A DNA stretch of 64,000 nt from an uncultured Flavobacteriales bacterium (GTDB lineage Bacteria > Bacteroidota > Bacteroidia > Flavobacteriales > Crocinitomicaceae). The notes beneath the pieces were generated by a model. The model saw only the letters and a program-made list of their open reading frames with translations, was not told where the DNA came from and made no database searches. The stretch spans positions 6,020 to 70,019 of the forward strand of contig CAMLLB010000018.1 in the NCBI GenBank assembly GCA_946480815.1. The letters are read 5' to 3'. Positions within the stretch are counted from its first letter, which is position 1, and the number at the start of each line of letters is the position of its first letter. Shown one piece after another: positions 9,153-17,224 of the stretch. The translations under genes were made by a program, and so were the position numbers.

Positions 9153-11558
9153 TCAATTTCTCAGTATTTTTCCTGATTTCACCAAACTCTCCAATCTTTC
9201 AAGTGTCTTACGTTGTTGACATAATTCCACGAATGCTTTTCGTTCCAAATCCAGTAAGTACTGTTCGGAAACGACCGTGTTTTCGCTCAGATCGCCACCA
9301 CACATAACCCAGCCCAATTTCTCGGAAATAACCTGGTCGTGCTCAGACATATAGTGCCCGGATTTCATCGAGTTCGCACCAACGTAAATAATTCCGAGTC
9401 CTTCCTGACCCAAAACAGTGATATTCTTTTCTCTTTTAGGAGCAATGTACCCTTTGTTGGCCAATTCCAATGCTGCAGCTTTTGCTCTGGTTAACTGGTA
9501 TTCGCGTGAAATGATCACTTCGTCTGTTCCTGGTCTTAAGTAACCCAGATCGAATGCTTCATAGGCCGAAGTGGAAACTTTCGCTTGTCCTATTGAAAGA
9601 AATCGTTCGCGCAGACGATTGATCTTAATGTCGCCGTCTTTCAATTCTTCTGAGAAGCGTTTTGCGAATTCCTTGGAACCACCGCCTCCAGGAATTAACC
9701 CGACACCGAATTCAACCAATCCCATGTAAAGTTCCGCATGTGCAACAACTTTATCCGAATGCATGGATAGTTCACAACCACCACCCAAAGCCATATTATG
9801 CGGAGCTACAATTACAGGAATGTTTGAATAACGAACACGCATCATCGTGTCCTGGAATGCTTTTACAGCGAAGTTTAATTCATCGTAGTCCTGCTCGGCT
9901 GCCATCATGAAGATCATTCCGACGTTTGCTCCTGCGGAAAAGTTTCCTCCGGTGTTTGAAATAACCAATCCTTTATACTCTTTTTCCGCCAGATCAAGAG
10001 ATTTATTGATTCCTTCGATCACACCACCACCGATCGTGTTCATTTTTGTATGGAATTCCAGGTTCAGGATTCCGTCACCCAAGTCTACTAGCGTGGTATC
10101 TGAATTTCCCCATATTTTGTTGGAAACTCTCAATGCCTGAAGCGAAACAATATCTTCTGTTCCCGGAATGATCTCGTAGGACTTGCTTTGTTGATTGTAA
10201 TACAGGCGTTTTCCGTTTTCGGATTTGTAGAAAGAAGTGAATCCGGCAGCTTCCATTTCACCAATCCAAGCCGGTAATTTCTTTCCTGCTTTTTCTACCA
10301 ATTCTTTTCCTTGTTTGAAACCGATTACATCCCAAGTTTCAAATGGACCCAATTCCCAACCGAAACCGGCTTTTAATGCATCGTCAATTTTATATAAATC
10401 ATCCGAAATTTCAGGAATTCGATTCGTCACATAAGCAAATAATCCGCCGAATGTTTTGCGGTAAAATTCTCCGGCTTTATCCATTCCCATGAATAGCATT
10501 TTGGTGCGTTGTTCCAGATCGTCGATTGCTTTGGTCATTTCCAAAGTGGGGAAGGAAACTTTTTTACTTGGTTCATATTCCATGGTTTTCAGGTTCAAAG
10601 CGAGAAATACTTTTTTACCTTCAGCATCAACTGTTTTCTTGAAGAATCCTTGTTTTGTTTTGCTTCCAAGCCAATTATTTTCAACCATTTTCTGTACGAA
10701 AGAAGGAACTTCAAACAGTGCTCTTTCTTCGTCATCCGGACAATTTTCCTTCAATCCGTTTGCTACGTGAACAAGTGTGTCCAGCCCAACTACATCACAT
10801 GTGCGGAATGTCGCAGATTTTGGTCTTCCCAAAACAGGACCTGTTAATTTATCCACTTCTTCAATGCTTAGATCCATTTCTTCAACGGCATGAAACAAAG
10901 CCATAATACTGTAAACACCGACACGATTTGCGATGAATGCCGGGGTGTCTTTACACAATACTGTTTTCTTTCCAAGGATTTTGGACCCGAAAGACATGTA
11001 GAAATCAATGATCTCGGGAGCCGTTTCTTTTGTTGGAATAATCTCTAATAGAGGTAAGTATCTTGGCGGATTGAAAAAGTGTGTTCCCGCAAAGTGTTTT
11101 TTGAAGTCGTCAGATCTTCCATCAAGCATTAAATGGATTGGAATTCCGGAAGTGTTTGTGGAGATTAATGTTCCCGGTTTTCGGAATTTCTCCACATTTG
11201 TGAACACCTGCTGTTTGATGTCCAAACGTTCGATAACTACTTCGATGATCCAGTCTACATCCGCAATTTTTGACATATCATCTTCAAAGTTCCCTGTTTG
11301 AATTCGGGAAGCGAAAGACTTGCGATAAATTGGAGAAGGGTTTGAAGTTAATGCAAATTGCAAGGCTTCATTTACGATGCGATTTCTTACCGGCTTACTA
11401 TCCATTGTAAGTCCTTTTGCTTTCTCAACATCATTGGGTTCTTTTGGTAGGATGTCAAGAAGCAAAACTTCACATCCAACATTGGCAAAGTGACAGGCAA
11501 TTCTGGATCCCATAACCCCGGATCCTAAGATTGCTACCTTTTTAATGTGTCTGTTCAT
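9153..11558 (-). CDS. fadB: 3-hydroxyacyl-CoA dehydrogenase/enoyl-CoA hydratase fusion (FadB/FadN type)
   Basis: Bifunctional beta-oxidation enzyme of 801 residues. The dehydrogenase half comes first: NAD-binding Rossmann motif VAILGSGVMGSRIA (about residues 8-21), 3HCDH core with NTSGIPI and HFFNPPRYLPLLEI (about 130-175) and CKDTPAFIANRVG (about 198-210). The crotonase half is C-terminal, with NFSAGANVGMIF (oxyanion loop, about 555) and GGGCELSMHSDKVVAHAELYMGLVEFGVGLIPGGGG (about 605-640, motif shown in part as GGGCELSMHSD and GLIPGGGG). This order (HAD then ECH) is that of Bacillus FadN, not E. coli FadB. It is followed by the thiolase and preceded by a MarR gene. Confidence 0.92.
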   Translation of the reverse strand: MNRHIKKVAILGSGVMGSRIACHFANVGCEVLLLDILPKEPNDVEKAKGLTMDSKPVRNRIVNEALQFALTSNPSPIYRKSFASRIQTGNFEDDMSKIADVDWIIEVVIERLDIKQQVFTNVEKFRKPGTLISTNTSGIPIHLMLDGRSDDFKKHFAGTHFFNPPRYLPLLEIIPTKETAPEIIDFYMSFGSKILGKKTVLCKDTPAFIANRVGVYSIMALFHAVEEMDLSIEEVDKLTGPVLGRPKSATFRTCDVVGLDTLVHVANGLKENCPDDEERALFEVPSFVQKMVENNWLGSKTKQGFFKKTVDAEGKKVFLALNLKTMEYEPSKKVSFPTLEMTKAIDDLEQRTKMLFMGMDKAGEFYRKTFGGLFAYVTNRIPEISDDLYKIDDALKAGFGWELGPFETWDVIGFKQGKELVEKAGKKLPAWIGEMEAAGFTSFYKSENGKRLYYNQQSKSYEIIPGTEDIVSLQALRVSNKIWGNSDTTLVDLGDGILNLEFHTKMNTIGGGVIEGINKSLDLAEKEYKGLVISNTGGNFSAGANVGMIFMMAAEQDYDELNFAVKAFQDTMMRVRYSNIPVIVAPHNMALGGGCELSMHSDKVVAHAELYMGLVEFGVGLIPGGGGSKEFAKRFSEELKDGDIKINRLRERFLSIGQAKVSTSAYEAFDLGYLRPGTDEVIISREYQLTRAKAAALELANKGYIAPKREKNITVLGQEGLGIIYVGANSMKSGHYMSEHDQVISEKLGWVMCGGDLSENTVVSEQYLLDLERKAFVELCQQRKTLERLESLVKSGKILRN

Positions 11559-11579
11559 AATTGATTTTTTATTGATTCT

Positions 11580-11598
11580 ATGGTGATTAATTCACCAT
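11580..11598. promoter_or_regulatory. palindrome upstream of fadB, candidate operator
   Basis: ATGGTGA-TTAAT-TCACCAT: 7-base perfect arms around a 5-base spacer, 22-40 bases before the fadB start in the 80-base gap after marR. It could be an operator or a weak terminator; no T run follows, which favours an operator. Confidence 0.4.
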
Positions 11599-11638
11599 TC
11601 AAATTCGTTATCGATTGATTGTTTGCGAAGACAGACTC

Positions 11639-12085
11639 TCACTCTGATGAATTGGAATTTTCTTCGTCCAAAATATCCTGGATCTGATTGACGACAGATT
11701 CGAAGATATCGATATGTTCTTTCGGAATTCGTTCAATAACCTTATTGTTGAATTCGAAAACAACATCACGAGCAATATACCGTGCTTTTAATCCTTCTTC
11801 TGTCAGAAAAATGCGCACGATCCGTTTATCCAATTTGTCTTCTTCCCGGCGGATGAAGCCTTTTTCTTCCATGGTTTTCAACGTTCGTGAAAGACTGGTT
11901 GGTTCCATTCCCATCCGAGGGCCTAATTGAGTGCTTGGAGTTCCTTCCCGATCAATGTGAAGAAGGATAAAGCCAACAGACATACTTATTCCATAGCTGT
12001 TTGCTCGTTGGTTGTACATGCGCGACATTTTGTGCCATGTTAATCGAACATCTAAGTCGATGAGGTATTGAGGTTTATTTTGCAT
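11639..12085 (-). CDS. MarR-family transcriptional regulator
   Basis: Winged-helix dimeric regulator of 148 residues. The MarR fold is visible: helix YLIDLDVRLTWHKMSRMYNQRA, then TPSTQLGPRMGMEPTSLSRTLKTMEEKGFI (helix-turn-helix, about residues 55-85, motif core PTSLSRTLKTMEEKG) and the wing RREEDKLDKRIVRIFLTEEG (about 86-106). It is transcribed toward the fadB-fadA genes, and Bacteroidota commonly pair such a MarR protein with this cluster, so control of fatty-acid degradation by an acyl-CoA-like ligand is the likely role (inference). A palindrome in its own upstream region suggests autoregulation. Confidence 0.88.
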   Translation of the reverse strand: MQNKPQYLIDLDVRLTWHKMSRMYNQRANSYGISMSVGFILLHIDREGTPSTQLGPRMGMEPTSLSRTLKTMEEKGFIRREEDKLDKRIVRIFLTEEGLKARYIARDVVFEFNNKVIERIPKEHIDIFESVVNQIQDILDEENSNSSE

Positions 12086-12116
12086 ATTGTGAACTTGTCA
12101 CGAATATACAAAATAA

Positions 12117-12134
12117 TATTATGTATGCATAATA
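12117..12134. promoter_or_regulatory. palindrome upstream of marR, candidate MarR operator
   Basis: TATTATG-TATG-CATAATA: 7-base perfect arms, 18 bases overall, 32-49 bases before the marR start. Size and symmetry fit a MarR dimer site. The sequence differs from the palindrome before fadB. Confidence 0.45.
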
Positions 12135-12157
12135 AAAGATGCTTTTTTTGAAAGAAA

Positions 12158-12565
12158 TTACCAGAGGTCGGGGTGGCGGAATACGGTTCCGTTAAATCTA
12201 GCAATAATTTTTTGATTTTGGTTATAAACAATTGATTCATAGCGTCCAATTGTTTTTCCACAGTTGATTTCTTTACAAATCACAAGGAGTTCGTCGTTGA
12301 CTGCAACCGGTGCAATGTGTGCAATTGAAGTTTCAATACTGACGGCTTTTTGTCCGCGGCTGTTTGACGCAAAGGCTAAGGCAGAATCTGAGATGGAATA
12401 GGAAATTCCTCCGTGTGCTGTTTGATGTCCGTTCACCATTTCCGGACGAACTGTCATGGATAATTTACAATATCCCGGTTCAATTTCAAGAATTCGGATG
12501 CCCAACCATTGAGAAAAGGCATCCTTGCTCATCATTTCACTGACAATTTCTTGTGGTGTTTTCAT
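12158..12565 (-). CDS. hotdog-fold acyl-CoA thioesterase, PaaI type
   Basis: Hotdog-fold protein of 135 residues. The PaaI-family core GHQTAHGGISYSISDSALAFASNS is present at about residues 46-69 (key part QTAHGGISYSISDSA, with the HGG and the acidic residue in SDSA that act in catalysis in this family). It would hydrolyse an aryl- or acyl-CoA thioester. It is co-transcribed with the unknown gene 12571-13047 (5-base gap) and lies directly upstream of marR-fadB-fadA on the same strand, consistent with a part in acyl-CoA turnover. Confidence 0.85.
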   Translation of the reverse strand: MKTPQEIVSEMMSKDAFSQWLGIRILEIEPGYCKLSMTVRPEMVNGHQTAHGGISYSISDSALAFASNSRGQKAVSIETSIAHIAPVAVNDELLVICKEINCGKTIGRYESIVYNQNQKIIARFNGTVFRHPDLW

Positions 12566-12570
12566 GCGTT

Positions 12571-13047
12571 TTAATCCAATGATCTGGAAAGTAACGAAAT
12601 CATTGCTAAAATCACAATGAATAATTGCGTTGCCGTTTCATCATCTAAAGTAACACCTTCAGCATCTTCCATTCCGATTTCCATAGCCATGAACTTTACC
12701 AGGTCCGGTTGGTCTGAAAAATCTTCTAAAATGGTTTCGTCTTCATTTTCGAAATACTCGTCCAGCAACTGGAAGTATGGTTCTTCAAACTCATCGATTT
12801 GTTCGTCAGTTACACTTTTTGGATGTAATCCTGCTTGTGCATAGGCTTCCAAAACAACGGTGAAATAGTAAATCAACAGGCTTTCCAATCCTTCGTTTTG
12901 GTATTCCTGTGCTGCAGACATAATGTATCCCAAAAGGACTGGTTGTGCAGTTGTTTGTGCTTCCGATAATCTATCCAATGCATTATCATCCAGGCTATCT
13001 ACTTTTTCGATAGCAGCTTCAATGTGTCCTATGGAGACTTGTGCCAT
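12571..13047 (-). CDS. conserved acidic protein of unknown function
   Basis: I do not recognise this 158-residue protein. It is predicted to be soluble and helical, strongly acidic in its second half (EFEEPYFQLLDEYFENEDE), and ends in a hydrophobic helix (LFIVILAMISLLSRSLD) that could pack in a helical bundle. No signal peptide or metal motif is visible. It is the first gene of a two-gene operon with the PaaI-type thioesterase and has its own Bacteroidota -7 box 18 bases before the start. Confidence 0.7.
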   Translation of the reverse strand: MAQVSIGHIEAAIEKVDSLDDNALDRLSEAQTTAQPVLLGYIMSAAQEYQNEGLESLLIYYFTVVLEAYAQAGLHPKSVTDEQIDEFEEPYFQLLDEYFENEDETILEDFSDQPDLVKFMAMEIGMEDAEGVTLDDETATQLFIVILAMISLLSRSLD

Positions 13048-13064
13048 GTGTTTTTGTTTTAGGA

Positions 13065-13072
13065 CAAATGTA
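13065..13072 (-). promoter_or_regulatory. Bacteroidota -7 box for the 13047-12158 operon
   Basis: On the minus strand TACATTTG matches TAnnTTTG, 17 bases before the ATG at 13047. Confidence 0.55.
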
Positions 13073-13173
13073 CTGTAATCTTTAGAGAAATGATTCGAAT
13101 ATGGATTTCATTTTCAGAATTTGTGAGAATGAAAATCTGTAAAAATCAACAACTTTGCGAATTAGATAAATAC

Positions 13174-13181
13174 TATCTTTG
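13174..13181 (+). promoter_or_regulatory. Bacteroidota -7 box nearly touching a start codon
   Basis: TATCTTTG lies only four bases before the ATG at 13186, so the transcript would start at or within a base or two of the start codon (leaderless mRNA). TTTG at 13154-13157 may serve as -33 but its spacing (16) is short. Confidence 0.55.
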
Positions 13182-13185
13182 GCGC

Positions 13186-13860
13186 ATGGCATATTTTACA
13201 AAAGACTATCTCGATTTCTTTATTGAATTGGCTGCGAACAACAATAAAGATTGGTTTGATCAAAACAGGAAACGCTACGAAAATTCAGTAAAAAAACCTT
13301 TTGCAGATTTTGTTCAGGTATTTATCAATCATTTGGCAAAGACACACCCTTCGTTTAAGGACCTGACAGCATCCGAATGTATTTTCCGGATCAACAGGGA
13401 TATCCGCTTCTCTAAGGATAAAACTCCTTACAAATTAATGTGTTCGGCTGTAGTAGCTCCACTTGGCAAGAAATCCAAAAGTATTCACGGCGTTTACTTC
13501 GAATTCGGTCCGGAGGAAGTGCGTGTTTACGGTGGTATTTATGAGATAGAAAAAGACGACCTGTTTTTGGTGCGTGAAGGAATTGCTCATAATATGAAGG
13601 AGTTTAATTCATTGGTTACCGATAAGAATTTCGTTGAAGTGTTTAGCGAAGTTCGCGGTGAACGAAATAAAATTGCACCTAAAGAATTTAAGGAAGAAGC
13701 TGAGAAACAACCTTATATTCTAAATAAGCAATGGTATTTCTTTACAAAATTCGATGCGGAATTGATTCTGCATGATAAGTTGTTGGAAACACTTGATCAT
13801 TGCTTTCAGGTTGGTTTGCCACTTGAGACGTTTTTTAATAAATTCATTCAAAGATCTTAA
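13186..13860 (+). CDS. DUF2461 family protein
   Basis: Protein of 224 residues that matches the DUF2461 (TIGR02453) family: FTKDYLDFFIELAANNNKDWFDQNR at the N terminus (key part NNNKDWFDQNRKRYE), IFRINRDIRFSKDKTPYK in the middle, and a C-terminal half with VYGGIYEIEKDDL. Function of the family is unknown; proteins are soluble and widespread. The start at 13186 is chosen because the family motif begins there and because a promoter box sits just before it; the longer frame from 13090 would run through that promoter. The S9 peptidase gene starts 3 bases after the stop, so they form an operon. Confidence 0.85.
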   Translation: MAYFTKDYLDFFIELAANNNKDWFDQNRKRYENSVKKPFADFVQVFINHLAKTHPSFKDLTASECIFRINRDIRFSKDKTPYKLMCSAVVAPLGKKSKSIHGVYFEFGPEEVRVYGGIYEIEKDDLFLVREGIAHNMKEFNSLVTDKNFVEVFSEVRGERNKIAPKEFKEEAEKQPYILNKQWYFFTKFDAELILHDKLLETLDHCFQVGLPLETFFNKFIQRS

Positions 13861-13863
13861 TTT

Positions 13864-15996
13864 ATGAATAAGTATTTTGGACTAACACTATTTGTTGTCC
13901 TGGGATTTGGAGCTATTGCGCAAAAGAAGCAATTGACACTTTCTGATGCTGTGATGCAGCAAAACAGAGCTTTCAGAGATGAGCAGTGTAATTCGATTAC
14001 CTGGATTCCGGGAACGGACTCATATGTGTATGTAAGTAATAATTACCAGACAATGTACCGGGCTTCGGTTAAGAAAACAGATCCGGAGCAATTATTTACT
14101 ATTCAGGACGTGAACAAGATTTTGGGTGCTCAATTGTTTAGTTTTTACGGTTTTTCCTTTAAAAGTACAGATGAGTTAGTGTTGAACGATGGGAACAACT
14201 ATTACCTGTTGAACCTGAAATCAAGAACAGGTTCCAAGTTGGTTTCTGTTGTTGAAGAAGGCGCAGGAGCTGAGTACGAAATGACTACCGGAAGCGTTGC
14301 TTATACGGTTGAGAACAATTTGTGGATTGTCAATTCGAAAGGTGAAAAGATTGCAGTTACTTCCAATACAGATAAAAATATCGTTTCAGGGCAAACTATT
14401 GCACGCAGCGAGTTTGGAATTACAGATGGTATTTTCTGGTCCGGAAAAGGTACTTATTTGGCATTCTATCAAAAGGATGAAACCAACGTGAAAGAATATC
14501 CCTTAGTTGATATTACAAAAGTTCCGGCAGAATTGATGAACATTAAATATCCGATGGCAGGACAAGGTTCTGAAAAGCCAAAAGTGGGTATTTATTCTGT
14601 TGCAGCAGGTAAAACAGTTTACATTTTACCCAAAGGTGCATCAGATAGCTATCTGACAAATTTGTGCTGGACACCAGACGAAAACTTCGTTTTAATTGCA
14701 GAAGTAAACCGGGAACAAAACCACATGTGGTTAAACCAATACGATGCAAAATCAGGTGCCTTTGTTAAGACAATTTTAGAAGAGCAGAGTGAAAAATGGG
14801 TAGAGCCTGAGCATCCGGCTTTCTTTCCAATGGCTAATTCCAATAATTTTGTCTGGATTTCAGAAAAAGACGGATTCAACAACTTGTACTATTATTCATT
14901 GGATGGTACTTTGATCAAGCAATTGACTGCAAACAAGTTTGTGGCGAAAGAGATCTTGCAATCCATTAATAAAGGAAAAGAAATTGTTTTTGCTGCTACC
15001 GGAACAAGTCCGCTAAACACACTGTTTTATGCGGTTGATCTAAATGGGAAACAACGTTGTCTAACATTGGAAGAAGGAACCCATGGAATTGTGATCAACG
15101 ATATGGCTACTTATATTATCGATCAGTATTCGTCGCATTCTGTTCCCGGAAAAGTGGAGTTAAAAACGATTACGGGTAAGATCACAAAAACAATTTCAGT
15201 ATCAAAAAACAAGCTGGCTGATGTTCAGATCGGAAGTGCAGATATCGGACAAATAAAGGCAGAAGACGGTTCTGTTTTATATACAAGACTTATCAAGCCA
15301 AGTAACTTTGATCCGAACAAGAAATATCCTGTTATGGTATATGTTTATGGAGGTCCGCATGCTCAAATGATAACAAACTCCTGGTTGGACGGAGCTAATT
15401 TATGGATGTACTGGATGGCTGAACAAGGTTATTTAGTATTTACATTGGATAATCGCGGATCAGGTGAACGTGGTTTTGCTTTCGAAAATCAGATCCACAG
15501 ACAGTTGGGTGTTGTTGAGATAAAAGATCAGATGAAAGGAATCGATTACCTGAGATCTTTGGCATATGTGGATACTTCCCGCTTCGCTGTTCACGGTTGG
15601 TCTTTCGGTGGATTTATGACAACGTCTCTTATGTTGAAACAAGCGGAAACATTTAAAGTAGGTGTTGCAGGTGGTCCGGTTACAGACTGGAAATACTATG
15701 AAGTAATGTATGGTGAGCGTTACATGGATCGTCCGGAAGAAAATACAAAAGGATACGAAGAAGCGTCCTTGTTTTCGCATGTAAATAAATTGAAAGGTGA
15801 TTTGTTATTGATTCATGGAACTGTTGATGACGTAGTAGTCCCACAACACAATGATGCTTTGATTAAGAAATTCATTGATCTGGGGATTCAAATTGACTTT
15901 TTCCATTACCCGATGCACAAGCATAATGTAATTGGAAAAGACCGGGTTCATTTGATTCAAAAAGTACTGGACTACATTATTGAAAATAATAAGTAA
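13864..15996 (+). CDS. S9 prolyl oligopeptidase-family peptidase, dipeptidyl peptidase IV type
   Basis: Exported serine peptidase of 710 residues, likely releasing N-terminal X-Pro dipeptides in the periplasm. A signal peptide (YFGLTLFVVLGFGAIAQ) is followed by an eight-bladed propeller-type region (about 40-460) and an alpha/beta hydrolase domain (about 480-710). The catalytic triad is visible: Ser580 in GWSFGGF, Asp655 or Asp656 in HGTVDDVV, and His687 in HKHNVIG. Length is typical for bacterial DPP IV. It is translationally close to the DUF2461 gene upstream and ends in a strong terminator. Confidence 0.92.
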   Translation: MNKYFGLTLFVVLGFGAIAQKKQLTLSDAVMQQNRAFRDEQCNSITWIPGTDSYVYVSNNYQTMYRASVKKTDPEQLFTIQDVNKILGAQLFSFYGFSFKSTDELVLNDGNNYYLLNLKSRTGSKLVSVVEEGAGAEYEMTTGSVAYTVENNLWIVNSKGEKIAVTSNTDKNIVSGQTIARSEFGITDGIFWSGKGTYLAFYQKDETNVKEYPLVDITKVPAELMNIKYPMAGQGSEKPKVGIYSVAAGKTVYILPKGASDSYLTNLCWTPDENFVLIAEVNREQNHMWLNQYDAKSGAFVKTILEEQSEKWVEPEHPAFFPMANSNNFVWISEKDGFNNLYYYSLDGTLIKQLTANKFVAKEILQSINKGKEIVFAATGTSPLNTLFYAVDLNGKQRCLTLEEGTHGIVINDMATYIIDQYSSHSVPGKVELKTITGKITKTISVSKNKLADVQIGSADIGQIKAEDGSVLYTRLIKPSNFDPNKKYPVMVYVYGGPHAQMITNSWLDGANLWMYWMAEQGYLVFTLDNRGSGERGFAFENQIHRQLGVVEIKDQMKGIDYLRSLAYVDTSRFAVHGWSFGGFMTTSLMLKQAETFKVGVAGGPVTDWKYYEVMYGERYMDRPEENTKGYEEASLFSHVNKLKGDLLLIHGTVDDVVVPQHNDALIKKFIDLGIQIDFFHYPMHKHNVIGKDRVHLIQKVLDYIIENNK

Positions 15997-16007
15997 AGAA
16001 AGAAGAG

Positions 16008-16034
16008 GAGAAGTTTTAACTTCTCTTTTTTTTT
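16008..16034 (+). terminator. rho-independent terminator after the S9 peptidase
   Basis: GAGAAG (16008-16013) pairs with CTTCTC (16020-16025), followed by nine T. Confidence 0.85.
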
Positions 16035-16049
16035 GAAACCTGATGAATT

Positions 16050-16066
16050 ATGACTAAATTAGTCAT
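16050..16066. promoter_or_regulatory. perfect palindrome upstream of the HTH-Fic gene, candidate operator
   Basis: ATGACTAA-A-TTAGTCAT, 8-base perfect arms around a central A, ending 17 bases before the ATG at 16084. A further GTCAT half-site follows at 16077-16081. The neighbouring gene encodes its own Xre-type HTH, so autorepression is the natural reading. Confidence 0.55.
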
Positions 16067-16083
16067 GTTAATTATTGTCATAA

Positions 16084-17127
16084 ATGAAAGATTTGATTCA
16101 AAACGCCAGAAAATCAAAAGGAATGCGCTCCAGGGAACTTGCCAATTTGCTGGGGGTTGATCAGTCTTTGATCAGTAAATTTGAAAATGGCAAACGAATT
16201 CCAACGGAAACTCAACTTATTCAGATCTCGAATATTCTTTCTATTAATCTGGATGAACTAATGAAAGCATGGTTAATGCAAAAGGTTTTAGGTGAGGTGA
16301 AGCAATATTCATTTGCAAATGAGGTCTTGACCATGGTTCAGGAAGAGTTGGCAAGTTATTATCCTAAAAGAAAATTTGAAGACCTGTCTATTGAAAAAAC
16401 TTTAGCAGAAATAGATGAATTGAAGCAGCAGTTGGATCAAATCAGAAAATTTGAAAATCACCGCATTACCGAAGCATTGGAGTTGGAATATACTTTTGAA
16501 AGTAATCGCATAGAAGGAAATACATTGACACTTCGGGAAACAGATCTTGTAATTAATAAAGGGTTAACCGTTTCGGGAAAAAGTATGAGAGAGCATTTGG
16601 AGGCAATTAACCATGGTGATGCTATCCACTATGTAAAAGAGTTGATTTCCAGGGATGCTGTGATAACAAAAAAAGAAGTATTAAGTATTCATAATTTGAT
16701 TCTTCGTGGGATACTTCCTGAAGAAGCCGGTAGGTTTCGAAGGATTCAAGTGATGATTCAGGGGAGTGATCATATGCCGCCAGCACCATACTTAGTGGAA
16801 AAGCAAATGGAGGATTATTTCATATGGTATGAACGAAACAGATTGAGCGTACATCCAATAGTATTGGCTGCTGAAATGCATGAGCGCCTGGTTACAATTC
16901 ATCCCTTCATTGATGGGAATGGAAGAACATCCCGGTTAATAATGAATATGATCCTCTTGCAGAATGGATTTGTAATCGCAAATATCAAAGGGGATAATAC
17001 CTCGCGTTACAGTTATTATGAGGCACTCGATGAGGTTCAAACTTCCGGAAATAAGGATGCATTTATTCGTTTTGTAGCTGAAGTTGAAAAACAAAGTCTT
17101 GAAAGGTATCTTTCTATTTTGAAATAA
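16084..17127 (+). CDS. HTH (Xre)-Fic domain protein
   Basis: Fusion of 347 residues. An Xre-type helix-turn-helix (about residues 5-60; SRELANLLGVDQSLISKFENGKR, core LLGVDQSLISKFENG) is joined to a Fic domain. The Fic catalytic motif HPFIDGNGRTSR is intact at residues 273-284, so AMP- or related nucleotide transfer to a hydroxyl side chain is expected. The inhibitory helix motif S/TxxxE(G/N) is also intact and N-terminal to it (S140-N-R-I-E144-G), placing it in the class of Fic proteins with an in-cis inhibitor. No separate antitoxin gene is adjacent. The target is unknown. A palindrome just upstream suggests autoregulation. Confidence 0.88.
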   Translation: MKDLIQNARKSKGMRSRELANLLGVDQSLISKFENGKRIPTETQLIQISNILSINLDELMKAWLMQKVLGEVKQYSFANEVLTMVQEELASYYPKRKFEDLSIEKTLAEIDELKQQLDQIRKFENHRITEALELEYTFESNRIEGNTLTLRETDLVINKGLTVSGKSMREHLEAINHGDAIHYVKELISRDAVITKKEVLSIHNLILRGILPEEAGRFRRIQVMIQGSDHMPPAPYLVEKQMEDYFIWYERNRLSVHPIVLAAEMHERLVTIHPFIDGNGRTSRLIMNMILLQNGFVIANIKGDNTSRYSYYEALDEVQTSGNKDAFIRFVAEVEKQSLERYLSILK

Positions 17128-17196
17128 AATAGGCATTTCGCTGGGAAATGACGTCGATTATTCTGCTAAGATTCCATTCGTTTCCTTTTTGAATCT

Positions 17197-17204
17197 TATC
17201 TTTG
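17197..17204 (+). promoter_or_regulatory. Bacteroidota -7 box for the E1 dehydrogenase gene
   Basis: TATCTTTG matches TAnnTTTG, 20 bases before ATG 17225, and lies inside the longer alternative frame that begins at TTG 17189. Confidence 0.6.
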
Positions 17205-17224
17205 TTGCAAAATATACCCCAAAG

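Noticed and set aside
12052..12261. 69-codon minus-strand frame between marR and the thioesterase
   Set aside because: It overlaps both genes in another frame, covers the operator palindrome and has no family features.
13090..13185. 32-residue N-terminal extension of the DUF2461 protein
   Set aside because: A Bacteroidota -7 box sits inside it just before ATG 13186, and family similarity begins at that ATG.
16084..17127. HTH-Fic gene as half of a toxin-antitoxin pair
   Set aside because: No small antitoxin ORF is adjacent, and the inhibitory motif is inside the protein itself.
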